The position numbers were made by a program, and so were the translations under genes. Source: Pirellula sp. (GTDB taxonomy: Bacteria; Planctomycetota; Planctomycetia; Pirellulales; Pirellulaceae). Taken from it: 64,000 nt of DNA. The notes under the pieces are model-generated. The model had not been told where the DNA came from and did no database searches. It saw only the letters and a list, made by a program, of their open reading frames with translations. The stretch's first letter is position 1, and each line of letters starts with the position of its first letter. Where the stretch lies: the NCBI GenBank assembly GCA_021299695.1, contig JAJTEK010000002.1:1-64000 (forward strand). The letters run 5' to 3'. This document shows, one piece after another, positions 47,668 to 55,193 of the stretch.

Positions 47668-48318
47668 CTATTGCATACGCATCCAGATCTCATTGAGTTT
47701 GCGCATCGCGGTAAAAACTCGACTTTTCACTGTGCCGACTGGGATATCGAGGATCTCGGCAATATCGGCGTACTTGAGGCCTTGGTAGAAGGCCAGTTGG
47801 ATGAGTTGTTGGGTCGACTCGCTCAACTGCCCGACGGCTTCGCGCACTTTGGCATTGGTCTCGCTGCGGATGGCTTGTTCGTCGGGTGATGGGCCCTGAC
47901 TTGAGAGTCTGCTGACCATGGCTTCGTCGGATTCGGCGTGTTGGACGGTCGAATCGAGGCTGGCCATTTGGTGGCGTTTGTTTCGTCGCATGAAGTCGAT
48001 GGCTTTGTTGCTCGCGATCGCATAGAGCCAAGGCCGAAATCGCTTTCCGGGTTCGAATTGCTCGATCCGAAGGTGGACACTCAAGAAGGTTCCTTGGAAG
48101 ACATCCTCGGCATGTTGGGCATTTCCCAGGAAACGGCGGAGGAAGGTGAACAGTTCCCGTTCGTAGCGTCGCATCAGGATTTCGAAGTGCTTTTCTTGCC
48201 GTTCTCGCAGATAGGCTTCGACCAACTGCTCGTCGGCCAGTTCGGCGGCGAATTCCTGAATTTCCGATTCGCAGATGTTGCTCGTCTCCAAGACGGTCGG
48301 TTTCGGGGTCGCTGGCAT
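47668..48318 (-). CDS. ECF-type RNA polymerase sigma factor
   Basis: 216 residues. Region 2: FEILMRRYERELFTFLRRFLG, AEDVFQGTFLSVHLRIEQF and RFRPWLYAIASNKAIDFMRR. Region 4: LSESTQQLIQLAFYQGLKYADI then LDIPVGTVKSRVFTAMRKL, a helix-turn-helix. It is followed by an anti-sigma-like membrane protein, the usual pairing, then a glycosyltransferase and a BshC-like gene, possibly in one transcript. There is a 190-base gap to the next upstream gene, which should hold the promoter. Confidence 0.93.
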   Translation of the reverse strand: MPATPKPTVLETSNICESEIQEFAAELADEQLVEAYLRERQEKHFEILMRRYERELFTFLRRFLGNAQHAEDVFQGTFLSVHLRIEQFEPGKRFRPWLYAIASNKAIDFMRRNKRHQMASLDSTVQHAESDEAMVSRLSSQGPSPDEQAIRSETNAKVREAVGQLSESTQQLIQLAFYQGLKYADIAEILDIPVGTVKSRVFTAMRKLNEIWMRMQ

Positions 48319-48509
48319 AGGGGCTTGTTCCGTCGCTCAGAGGCTTGGACTCTGAGTCATTGAGTCATTGAATGGATCGGTGAGTGTTTAGAACGATCAA
48401 ATATCGCGTTAGTTTATCGACCGCGGGTCCGGGAAGTCAAAGACTGCCCGGTGGAATTGGAGTTAAAGATTAGGGGCTCGGAGGGGTAGTTCCAATAAAA
48501 ACGTCAAAA

Positions 48510-49760
48510 TTATGGTCGAAGTCCGGCCATCATACGGACGAAATCCTTGTCGAGCTTCTCAAGGTCCTGCCCGAAACTTGCAAGAAAATCGTCGAGTCGC
48601 TCCTTGGAGTCCGAGGGATTTCCCGGTGGCCTTTCCCGTAGCTTTTTCAGGTAAGCAACAAATTCCTTGGGTTTTTTCTTGATCAGAAAAAACGTCAGGC
48701 CCCAGCATTCGCCATAGGCTGCTGCCGAAGTGTCCCCTTTGCGGAATCGCTCGTCTTGGGTCAGCAGGCTAGCCAGGGAGTCCGGGGGGCGGTTGCGGAA
48801 GTAGAACCGAATTTGTTGCAGGTTGTAAGCATTGACCTTTCCGGCCCCGGCCCAACCGCTTGAACTGCGGGTATCGGCCGACTCGAAGAACGTGGCGATG
48901 CCCTCGCTGAGCCACAGCGGGTAGTCCCCCAGACGGGTCTGAAGACCTGTGTTGAAGGCGATCTGGTGGCAAGCTTCGTGAAGGATCGTGGCGATCTGCC
49001 GCTCGGCTTCGGGGCGGGAGAAAATCTCTGCAAGGAGATCTTCTCGCTGGACTTTTGCCCCGGGGGGCAAGACCCCTTCGATCCCTGTCAGGTCGAAAGT
49101 CGCTAGGCGATTGGTGGTTTGCGTGTAGTAGCCAAACGTGTTCTCGCCACCTTGGAAGTCCCTTTTGGAGTATTCGATGTAGTCGGCTTTATCGCGAAAG
49201 ATCAAGGCGACGAGAGGAAACCGCGGGGGCTGGAGTTCGAGCCCCTTTTCTTTCCAAAACCTGAGCATTCCCTTGAACATCTTTTCGTAGAGGTTTGCGT
49301 TCCATCGGGCATAGGTCTCGGAGGTGTCGTAGCACACGACGAAGTGCTCGGTCGCAAGGGATTTGGCCCCGGCCGGGAGCAGAGCCAGAGTTTTAACGGC
49401 GATTTCGCTAGCGGGAGTCGGCCGCATAGGCTCGTCGATCGCCTGAATTTTGGCGATCTGGGTGTTCGGTCCGATCGCGATCAACTCGCCGTCGGGGTTT
49501 TGAACCAACATGCCGTACCTGGGGTTCTCGGTGAGCACTTCCCCTCGGAGACTCGGGCGATCGGAATCTGCAAATTCGATCTCGATGTGCTTGGGCCCGC
49601 TGGTCGGGTCGTCGTGAAAGCGCTCCGCTTGGGTCTTTGCCATGCAGAAAGGAATCAAGGTCCAGGCAAGCCCCATCGCCCAAAGAGGCCCTATCGCCCA
49701 AGCATGCCCCACAGTCATCAGATGGCGGGCTGAGGTGTGAGGGTGCAAAGCTAGGCTCAT
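48510..49760 (-). CDS. DUF1570 protein, putative exported gluzincin-type metallopeptidase
   Basis: 416 residues. The N-terminus has a hydrophobic stretch (WAIGPLWAMGLAWTLIPFC) acting as signal or anchor. FVVCYDTSETYARWNANLYEKM is the conserved start of DUF1570. The zinc motif is H261-E-A-C-H265 and a third ligand is likely Glu286 in PLWLSEGIATFFES, the gluzincin pattern. An oligopeptidase or protease role is inferred; the family is uncharacterised. The gene overlaps the end of groES by 4 bases. Confidence 0.8.
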   Translation of the reverse strand: MSLALHPHTSARHLMTVGHAWAIGPLWAMGLAWTLIPFCMAKTQAERFHDDPTSGPKHIEIEFADSDRPSLRGEVLTENPRYGMLVQNPDGELIAIGPNTQIAKIQAIDEPMRPTPASEIAVKTLALLPAGAKSLATEHFVVCYDTSETYARWNANLYEKMFKGMLRFWKEKGLELQPPRFPLVALIFRDKADYIEYSKRDFQGGENTFGYYTQTTNRLATFDLTGIEGVLPPGAKVQREDLLAEIFSRPEAERQIATILHEACHQIAFNTGLQTRLGDYPLWLSEGIATFFESADTRSSSGWAGAGKVNAYNLQQIRFYFRNRPPDSLASLLTQDERFRKGDTSAAAYGECWGLTFFLIKKKPKEFVAYLKKLRERPPGNPSDSKERLDDFLASFGQDLEKLDKDFVRMMAGLRP

Positions 49761-50098
49761 TCGAGCTCACCGTTTTTTTTGCTCGGGCCCGATTGCTTAC
49801 GAAACACCGCGACGACGTCTTCGACGGGCACCACGTACAGTTGGTTGTCGGGCTCAAAGTCCACGGGGATGGCGTTTTTCGGGTGGAAGATGATCTTGTC
49901 GTATTGGCGCAGCGGCATGTCCTGGTCATGCTCGACTTGGCGACTGATACTGACGATTCTGCCGGTGATCGTCGGGATCTCCGACGCATCGGGCAAGGCG
50001 ATGCCCCCTTTGGTTTCCCGTTTGGGCTCGTCCTTGAGGACCAGGACTCTGGCCCCGACCGGCTCGATCGTTTCGAACGTGTTTTTCTTGGTCGTCAT
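49757..50098 (-). CDS. groES: GroES co-chaperonin
   Basis: 113 residues from ATG 50098; the frame is open to 50197 but the family starts at the VGARVLVLKDE strand. Hallmarks are ETKGGIALPDAS (mobile loop), GRIVSISRQ and DKIIFHPKNAIPVDF. A C-terminal extension (KQSGPSKKNGELE) goes beyond the normal ~97 residues. It caps GroEL during folding in the cytoplasm. groEL is not adjacent, unlike most bacteria; the next gene is a DUF1570 protein overlapping by 4 bases. I see no CIRCE element upstream. Confidence 0.9.
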   Translation of the reverse strand: MTTKKNTFETIEPVGARVLVLKDEPKRETKGGIALPDASEIPTITGRIVSISRQVEHDQDMPLRQYDKIIFHPKNAIPVDFEPDNQLYVVPVEDVVAVFRKQSGPSKKNGELE

Positions 50099-50456
50099 GA
50101 ATACCGCTTCAAATCTAGGCAGGGGTAATGCTGGGGTAGTAAGGTCCAGGAATCCATGGGATTCGAAATCTATTATGGTGCGAACTACCCCCGGCATAGA
50201 AGCCCCTTTGCGAAACTAATGACTTTTTGGACTTGCAACACACGGTAAAATTGTCATACTCCGGGGCCCCAAAGGGAACACAAACCGCGTCTTTTCGCAG
50301 TTTTTTGCAGGTTGAGGTCTCCGATCCGGACATCCTCTAGGCTATCCTGCATCACTGTGGAATTGCGGCGAGATACAAGCGGCCGACAAAAGATGTCGGT
50401 AACCAAGACTTTGACGAGACCTTTAACGGCACCACGGCAACGGGTTTGATACAGCG
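50099..50456. other. Divergent intergenic region between groES and rplY
   Basis: 358 bases with no gene, between two divergent genes. It must hold promoters for both. I see no convincing -35/-10 pair, no CIRCE inverted repeat and no riboswitch. The rplY start (50457) lacks a clear Shine-Dalgarno sequence. Confidence 0.5.
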
Positions 50457-51080
50457 ATGATTGAGACGATTGAAGTCAAAAAGCGAGATACCTTAGGATC
50501 GCGAGCGATGATCAAGATTCGCGAAAGCGGTTCGATCCCAGCGATTCTCTACGGCCACGGCGAGGAGAATGTTTGCTTGAGCGTCTCGCTAGATACGGTC
50601 AATAAACTGATCAAGCACGGCACCAAGCTGGTGAATCTTCGGGGTGATATCTCCGATACGGCCCTTTTGCGAGCCGTCCAGTGGAGCTCTATGGGTGACC
50701 ACATCATCCACGTCGACTTCGCCCGAGTCTCGCAAACCGAGACGGTTGTCGTGACGGTCCCTGTACACTTGCACGGCGAAGCTCCAGGGGCGATGTCCTC
50801 TGCAGGCCAATTGCGGTTCGTTTCCCACGAGCTGTCCATCCGATGTCCGGCCGTCAAGATTCCTGAATTCATTACTTGCGATATCAGCCAGTTGCAACTT
50901 GGCCAAGCCATTCACGTCAGCGAGCTGAAATTGCCCGAGGGGGTCGAGGCAGTTACACCTGGATCGATCGTTGTGGCTCAGGTCGCAGCAGCAGCCGGTG
51001 TGGACCTTGAGGCTTCGATTCCAATGTCGGCTGAGCCTGAGTTGATCCGCAAAGAGAAAGCGGCTGAAGCGGGGACCTGA
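50457..51080 (+). CDS. rplY: Ribosomal protein L25, general stress (Ctc) form
   Basis: 207 residues. The 5S rRNA-binding domain is at the N-terminus (KKRDTLGSRAMIKIRESGSIPAILYGHGEEN), followed by the longer TL5/Ctc-type C-terminal domain (HVDFARVSQTETVVVTVPVHLHGEAPG; LQLGQAIHVSELKLPEGVEAV). It ends one base into the start of pth (TGATG), so translation is coupled. The same order, rplY-pth, is conserved widely. Confidence 0.95.
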   Translation: MIETIEVKKRDTLGSRAMIKIRESGSIPAILYGHGEENVCLSVSLDTVNKLIKHGTKLVNLRGDISDTALLRAVQWSSMGDHIIHVDFARVSQTETVVVTVPVHLHGEAPGAMSSAGQLRFVSHELSIRCPAVKIPEFITCDISQLQLGQAIHVSELKLPEGVEAVTPGSIVVAQVAAAAGVDLEASIPMSAEPELIRKEKAAEAGT

Positions 51081-51664
51081 TGTCCAGTTCCACCCTCAAG
51101 CTCGTGGTAGGGCTCGGGAATCCTGGAGCGAAATACGAAAATACGCGACACAATATTGGATTCGATTGTTTGCAAAAACTGCATGCGTCGATGGGCTCCC
51201 CAGGGGTTCAGTCCAAGTTCGAATCGCAAATAACCAAAGGCACTCTAGGATCGCACGACGTGGTCTTGGCTTGGCCGATGACCTACATGAATTGCAGTGG
51301 AAGAGCGGTCGCCCAAATCGCACGCTTCTACAAGATTCCAGCAGAATTTATCCTTGTGGTTTGCGATGACCTTAGCTTGCCACTCGGAAAGTTGCGGTTG
51401 CGGAAAAGTGGCACCAGCGGTGGACAAAAAGGACTCGATGACGTCCTCAAAGCCCTGGCAACACTCGATGTGCCAAGACTTCGCATCGGGATCGATGCGA
51501 CACCAGAGAATTTGCAGACCGTCGATTACGTGCTGAGCAAGTTCTCGAAAAAAGAACGACAGGTCGTCGAGGAGTCGCTCGGCTGTGCCCTGGATGCCAT
51601 CCAGTGCTGGTTAGTCGATGGAATCGATAAGGCGATGAATCGGTTCAACGCCTCAAAGCAATAA
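51080..51664 (+). CDS. pth: Peptidyl-tRNA hydrolase
   Basis: 194 residues. It releases tRNA from stalled peptidyl-tRNA. Conserved: VVGLGNPGAKYENTRHNIGF (Asn10 and catalytic His20 equivalents), WPMTYMNCSG (Asn68) and VVCDDLSLPLGKLRLR (Asp93). The GGHNG loop reads GGQKGL here, so the usual Asn114 is Lys, a tolerated variant of the family as far as I recall. It is coupled to rplY and followed after 59 bases by rpsF. Confidence 0.95.
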   Translation: MSSSTLKLVVGLGNPGAKYENTRHNIGFDCLQKLHASMGSPGVQSKFESQITKGTLGSHDVVLAWPMTYMNCSGRAVAQIARFYKIPAEFILVVCDDLSLPLGKLRLRKSGTSGGQKGLDDVLKALATLDVPRLRIGIDATPENLQTVDYVLSKFSKKERQVVEESLGCALDAIQCWLVDGIDKAMNRFNASKQ

Positions 51665-51723
51665 ACACCGAGCAATAAACACCATAAGAAACCTACCGTC
51701 ATCCTTAGCGAGGAGTAGTTACG

Positions 51724-52152
51724 TTGGCCAGCGCATCCTACGAATGTCTTTTCCTGTTCGATAGCAACCACTACGCCCGCGATCCGGGTGGAGTCTCGAA
51801 CCGAGTCCAAACGATGATCACCGACATGGGCGGAGAAATCCTCGTTTCGCGCCTCTGGGCCGAACAACGATTGGCCTATCCCATCAAAGGTCACAACAAG
51901 GGGACCTATTGGTTGGTCATTTTCAACCTCGACACGCTCAAGCTCAAAGACATCAACCGCGCTTGCCAACTCAACGATAGCCTCCTGAGGCACCTCTTTA
52001 CCCGACTCGATGCTCGACTCGTCGATGCACTCGTCGCCCACGCACAAGAAAAAGTCGTCGTGCCAATCGACCAAATCGAACGCCTCGGTGCGGCTTCTGC
52101 CGTCGGTGCCGAAGAAGAGGAAGAAGTCGGAGTCGAGGTCGACGAAGAGTAA
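51724..52152 (+). CDS. rpsF: Ribosomal protein S6 (TTG start)
   Basis: 142 residues. AGGAG at 51711-51715 lies 8 bases before a TTG at 51724, and no ATG fits, so the start codon is TTG. The S6 fold shows in YECLFLFDSNHYARDP, GGEILVSRLWAEQRLAYPIKGHNKG, YWLVIFNLDT and NDSLLRHLFTRLD. The C-terminus is acidic (EEEEEVGVEVDEE), extending the family length. It is a component of the small subunit platform. Confidence 0.93.
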   Translation: MASASYECLFLFDSNHYARDPGGVSNRVQTMITDMGGEILVSRLWAEQRLAYPIKGHNKGTYWLVIFNLDTLKLKDINRACQLNDSLLRHLFTRLDARLVDALVAHAQEKVVVPIDQIERLGAASAVGAEEEEEVGVEVDEE

Positions 52153-52272
52153 GCCTTTCTCAGGCCCTACAGCAGCGCTGTAGGAAATTTTGAGCCAAAT
52201 CCGTCCATAGATTCCACTTTGGGGTAAAATCGAAGAATTGCTTCGCTTGCAGTTCTTCTCATGGAGTCGATT

Positions 52273-52752
52273 ATGGCCAGTTTCAACCGAGTGATCCTCA
52301 TCGGAAATCTCGTTCGAGATATCGAAATCCGCCACACCACCAACGCCAAGTTGGCGGTGTGCCAAAACGCGATCGCCGTCAACGACCGGCGAAAAAACGC
52401 CGCTGGTGAATGGGTCGACGAGACTTCCTTCGTCGACTTGACCTTCTTCGGCAGAACCGCCGAACTCGTCGGCCAGTATCTTACCAAGGGTTCCCCAGTC
52501 TTCGTCGAGGGCAAACTCAAGCAAGATACCTGGGAGAAAGATGGTCAAAAGAGGTCCAAGCTCTACGTGATCGTCGAGAGGATGCAGTTTCTGACCGGCA
52601 AATCCGAAGGATCCAAAGGGGACGGAGCCCAGAAGACCGCTGCGAACAGCCGCTTTTCGGATCCTAACGGTTATGGCGGTGCTCCCGACTCGGTCCAGCA
52701 TCCAGAAATTCACGAAGAACCCGTCTACAACGACGGAGAAATGCCCTTCTAA
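52273..52752 (+). CDS. ssb: Single-stranded DNA-binding protein
   Basis: 159 residues from ATG 52273, favoured because GGAG (52263-52266) is well placed before it; an ATG at 52261 adds four residues. OB-fold motifs: MASFNRVILIGNLVRDIEIR, AVCQNAIAVND, FVDLTFFGRTAELVGQYL and GSPVFVEGKLK. The acidic tip is DGEMPF, the partner-binding end of bacterial SSB. It lies between rpsF and rplI; rpsR, often found here, is absent. Confidence 0.95.
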   Translation: MASFNRVILIGNLVRDIEIRHTTNAKLAVCQNAIAVNDRRKNAAGEWVDETSFVDLTFFGRTAELVGQYLTKGSPVFVEGKLKQDTWEKDGQKRSKLYVIVERMQFLTGKSEGSKGDGAQKTAANSRFSDPNGYGGAPDSVQHPEIHEEPVYNDGEMPF

Positions 52753-52830
52753 AAACCCTATTTTTTCGTTATAACACGTGGCCCCTTGACAGGCGGTTGC
52801 ATCGACATGCAAACCAAAGCGATCGGGGGA

Positions 52831-52851
52831 CTTCGCACACGGGCTGCGAAG
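52831..52851 (+). promoter_or_regulatory. Hairpin in the rplI leader
   Basis: A perfect 7-base stem CTTCGCA/TGCGAAG (52831-52837 and 52845-52851) lies about 45 bases upstream of rplI. It could regulate L9 translation or stabilise the transcript; no known leader family is recognised. Confidence 0.35.
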
Positions 52852-52895
52852 TTGCTGCAAAGATACCGTGACCGGCCTGCATCCTTGAACCTATC

Positions 52896-53426
52896 ATGAC
52901 AACTCCATCCAAAACCACCCCTAAAAAGCGAACCCCGCAATACCCAAGGCTTCCTAAGGGACCCAATGGTGGCATCCAATTGATGCTCATCCAAAATGTT
53001 CAGCACCTTGGCAAAGCAGGGGAGATCGTTGAAGTCAAACCGGGGCACGCCAACAATTACTTGTTGCCTGAAGGCCTTGCGATCGTCTCGAACGAGCATC
53101 ACAAGCGGATGGTTGAGAAGCACAAAGAGAAGATTGCGGCGATCGAGAAGCAACGACTCGTTACTTTGCGAGCCTTGGCCGATCAAGTCGGCAAGCAATC
53201 GATCAACGTGGAAGCCAACGCGAACGAAGAAGGTCACCTTTACGGTAGCGTTGGAACACCAGAAATCGTAGCGGCGCTTAGGGCCAATGGCGTGGCCATT
53301 ACGGCCGATCAAGTCAAGCTTGACGGGGTCCTTAAAGAACTCGGTCTCTACACGGTTCGAGTTCAATTCCATCCTGAGATCTCGACGGATGTCAAGGTTT
53401 GGGTTGTGCCTGCAGCATCCAACTAG
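52896..53426 (+). CDS. rplI: Ribosomal protein L9, with N-terminal extension
   Basis: 176 residues from ATG 52896, or 147 from ATG 52983 where normal L9 starts (MLIQNVQHLGKAGEIVEVKPGHANNYLLPEG). The extra 29 residues are basic and Pro-rich (TTPSKTTPKKRTPQYPRLPKG). The central helix (HKEKIAAIEKQRLVTLRAL) and C-terminal domain (NEEGHLYGSVGTPEIVAALRA) are complete. I give the longer start, but the choice is uncertain. Confidence 0.92.
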   Translation: MTTPSKTTPKKRTPQYPRLPKGPNGGIQLMLIQNVQHLGKAGEIVEVKPGHANNYLLPEGLAIVSNEHHKRMVEKHKEKIAAIEKQRLVTLRALADQVGKQSINVEANANEEGHLYGSVGTPEIVAALRANGVAITADQVKLDGVLKELGLYTVRVQFHPEISTDVKVWVVPAASN

Positions 53427-53470
53427 CGATCACTGCTTGGGCTCAACGGATACGCGTTAAGAGAAACATC

Positions 53471-53502
53471 AAGGCAAGGAGTAATGCTCCTTGCCTTTTT
53501 TT
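53471..53502 (+). terminator. Rho-independent terminator after rplI
   Basis: AAGGCAAGGAG/CTCCTTGCCTT stem with a short loop, followed by TTTTTTT. It closes the rplY-pth-rpsF-ssb-rplI block 45 bases after the rplI stop. Confidence 0.95.
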
Positions 53503-53570
53503 CTTACTGGCCTGAATTCGGTGCGGGGCTTATAGCCATCGCCCGCGGCTGTGCGCCTGTACGGCTCATC

Positions 53571-53688
53571 TGTAGCTGCAAGTTACGCCTCCGCCGGGCA
53601 AGCCCGACGGTAGGCTTACCGAGCGGCGATCGAGCTCTTCTTGGCCTCCGTCGGCTTCATGCCGGCGGGGCCAAGACTTGCAGCTACA
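53571..53688. repeat. Small element bounded by 13-base inverted repeats
   Basis: TGTAGCTGCAAGT (53571-53583) and its exact complement ACTTGCAGCTACA (53676-53688) bracket 92 bases of GC-rich sequence with further internal short inverted parts (GCCGGGCAAGCCCGACGG; GCCTCCGTCGGC). This is the layout of a small non-autonomous element. It abuts the GAGTAC-type repeat that begins at 53690. Confidence 0.6.
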
Positions 53689-53689
53689 A

Positions 53690-53972
53690 GGTCACCGATG
53701 CCGCCGGAAACCACGATAAAAAAAGTCAGGAAAGCCCCGGCGGTGACTTCGGTGCACCATATTGTTCGTGCGTCTTCTCGTACTCAGCATTGCCGTACTC
53801 GTACTCCAATCGATCCAGTATAGCAATCCGGTCCATTGGTCCGCAACTTACCGCGTACCGCCTCGTTCAACGATCGGCATCGCCGCATTTCAAACAGCCA
53901 TCGAGTACGAGTACCGTTTCACTGAGTACCGTCCGCCGCGGCGGACTGAGTACGAGTACGACGAAATCCGAT
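53690..53972. repeat. GAGTAC-rich dispersed palindromic repeat, second full copy
   Basis: Matches 27630-27920 block for block: GGTCACCGATGCCGCCGG, TTGTTCGTGCG, CTCGTACTC, AGTATAGCAATCCG, CAACGATCGGCATCGCCGC, AACAGCCATCGAGTACGAGT and ACGACGAAATCCGATA. The CTCGTACTC and GAGTACGAG blocks are complementary, so the unit can fold on itself. The open frame across it (53484-53990) is not a gene: it contains the terminator and the repeat. Confidence 0.75.
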
Positions 53973-54055
53973 ACTAGCCAGAACATATAGTATGTGGAAT
54001 TTACCGTAATCCAAGAGACGCTCAATGTTTCACAAACACCGCAGCCCCATACGGC

Positions 54056-54683
54056 GTGTTTGGATTCGCTGGCTTAAAAAACCAAGAAATGCTCGGTTTC
54101 CACGAACCAATCGAAGGGATTCTGAGTTCGAAGATTCTCGGCAGTCCGATGGCCCATGACGATGCGGCATGGCTAGCCAAATCCCCGGCGTTGCGAGAAA
54201 AGCTCATCGCCGTGGGATTGGTCGACCCAGAGACGATTCCTGAGAAGGTAATTATCCCAACGCTCGATGCGGTCGACAAGCTGATGAAGAAAGCCAATCT
54301 TGTTTGGCAAGTGATTCTGGTTTTGAGTCGCTATCCCGTTTTTCTTAACCACAGAACACACCGAACAAACGGAAACAAATCCTCCCACCGTAATGTCATC
54401 TTTCCGTGTGTTCGGTGTGTTCCGTGATATTGATCTACGCACCGAAATGACGCGACTCTTGCGCCTCGCGGGCGTCTCGGGTTGGCCACGATTGTTCCAC
54501 TCCGTAGAGCTTCAAGAGGGGCGGGCCAGCCGGCAATCGGAACTGCAACGTGAGTTCCCTTTGCATGTGGTTTGCTCGTGGCTTGGCAACTCGCCTCGGA
54601 TTGCCCAGCAGAGTTACTTGCTGGTCACCGAAGATGATTTCGCCAAGGCAACCGGGGTCGCGAAGGGGATGGTGGGGGGGTGA
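54056..54683 (+). pseudogene. Tyrosine recombinase/phage integrase remnant (two separated pieces)
   Basis: The first piece (54056-54330) encodes DDAAWLAKSPALREKLIAVGLVDPE, like the N-terminal part of planctomycete integrases, then jumps to ILVLSRY, a motif of the catalytic domain; the core-binding domain and much of the catalytic domain are missing. A 26-base inverted repeat interrupts it. The second piece, in another frame (54435-54683), encodes LRLAGVSGWPRLFHS, REFPLHVVCSWLGNSPRIA and SYLLVTEDDFAKATG, the integrase C-terminus with the usual R-x-x-E-L to H-V-V-C-x-W-L-G-N-S segment. The catalytic Tyr region is present (SYLLVT), but no functional enzyme can result. Confidence 0.75.
54350..54426. 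repeat. 26-base imperfect inverted repeat (ACACACCGAAC type)
   Basis: Left arm 54350-54375 (CACAGAACACACCGAAC...) and right arm 54401-54426 (...GTTCGGTGTGTTCCGTG) are complementary with two mismatches over a 25-base loop. The left arm with flanks (from TTGAGTCGCTATCCCG) recurs at 63244-63312. It sits inside the integrase remnant. Confidence 0.7.
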
Positions 54684-54889
54684 GAGTTTGATCCTGGAAT
54701 AAATGCGATTTCGAGGAAAACGTGTGAAAAACGCGAATCAATGATGGCTACAAATGCTCCCTTAGTTACGGAGATATGGCGGTAGCCTACCCCAGTGAGT
54801 TTACTTGCTTTCAGTTTCCGAGGCTCGGTCGCATTCACAAATCGCGGGAATGATCTTTTGGGTTTTTGTTTTCAGGCTACATTTTTGGT
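54684..54889. other. Gap upstream of the kup riboswitch
   Basis: About 200 bases without a gene. It contains T-rich sequence (TTTTGGGTTTTTGTTTTC at 54856-54873), which may belong to the kup promoter region. No clear -35/-10 pair. Confidence 0.4.
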
Positions 54890-55082
54890 ATCGGCACTGC
54901 CAAATCGCAACCAAGTTCTTCGGAACGAGAAGTGCGAACGGGGGACCCACAACACTGCGTGAGAGCCAGAAACGTTTTGACTCTTCCGCTTGGGGCGTAG
55001 CTTTGTAAGCAGCGAACTTCGCTGGATGCACTAGCGGGATTTTTCCAATCCTAGCCCGACAGCTAACCTCGTCGGCCGACGG
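54890..55082 (+). promoter_or_regulatory. Putative ydaO/yuaA-type c-di-AMP riboswitch upstream of kup
   Basis: Several blocks of the ydaO-yuaA aptamer occur in order: TGCCAAATC (54898-54906; family UGCCGAAUC), a variable hairpin, GCGAACGGGGGACCCAC (54934-54950; family near GGUACGGAGGAACC), TTGGGGCG (54990-54997; family UUGGGG), a variable helix with AGCGAACTTCGCT, and CCCGACAGCTAACCTCGTCGGC (55055-55076; family CCCGACAGCUAACUCCGGAGGC). The last block is the most diagnostic. TCGGC at the left edge and GCCGA at the right can close the element. It ends 112 bases before kup, on the same strand. In other bacteria this class binds c-di-AMP, usually turns expression off, and often controls potassium uptake genes. 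Not checked by covariance model. Confidence 0.8.
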
Positions 55083-55193
55083 AAAGGTGTTCTTTCTGTC
55101 CAGGAAGGAGACGGTTCGTCTTCGGTGCTATGAAATCGTAATGAGCGTTCGACTGCTTGGGGAATCCTTGAGCTCGATCGATGCACTGGGAAA

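Noticed and set aside
50099-50200. CIRCE heat-shock operator before groES
   Set aside because: No TTAGCACTC/GAGTGCTAA inverted repeat found.
52786-52815. TTGACA promoter for rplI
   Set aside because: A -35-like TTGACA is present, but no acceptable -10 follows at the right distance.
53484-53990. 168-residue plus-strand open frame
   Set aside because: It spans the L9 terminator, a 13-base inverted-repeat element and the GAGTAC repeat, so it is not coding.
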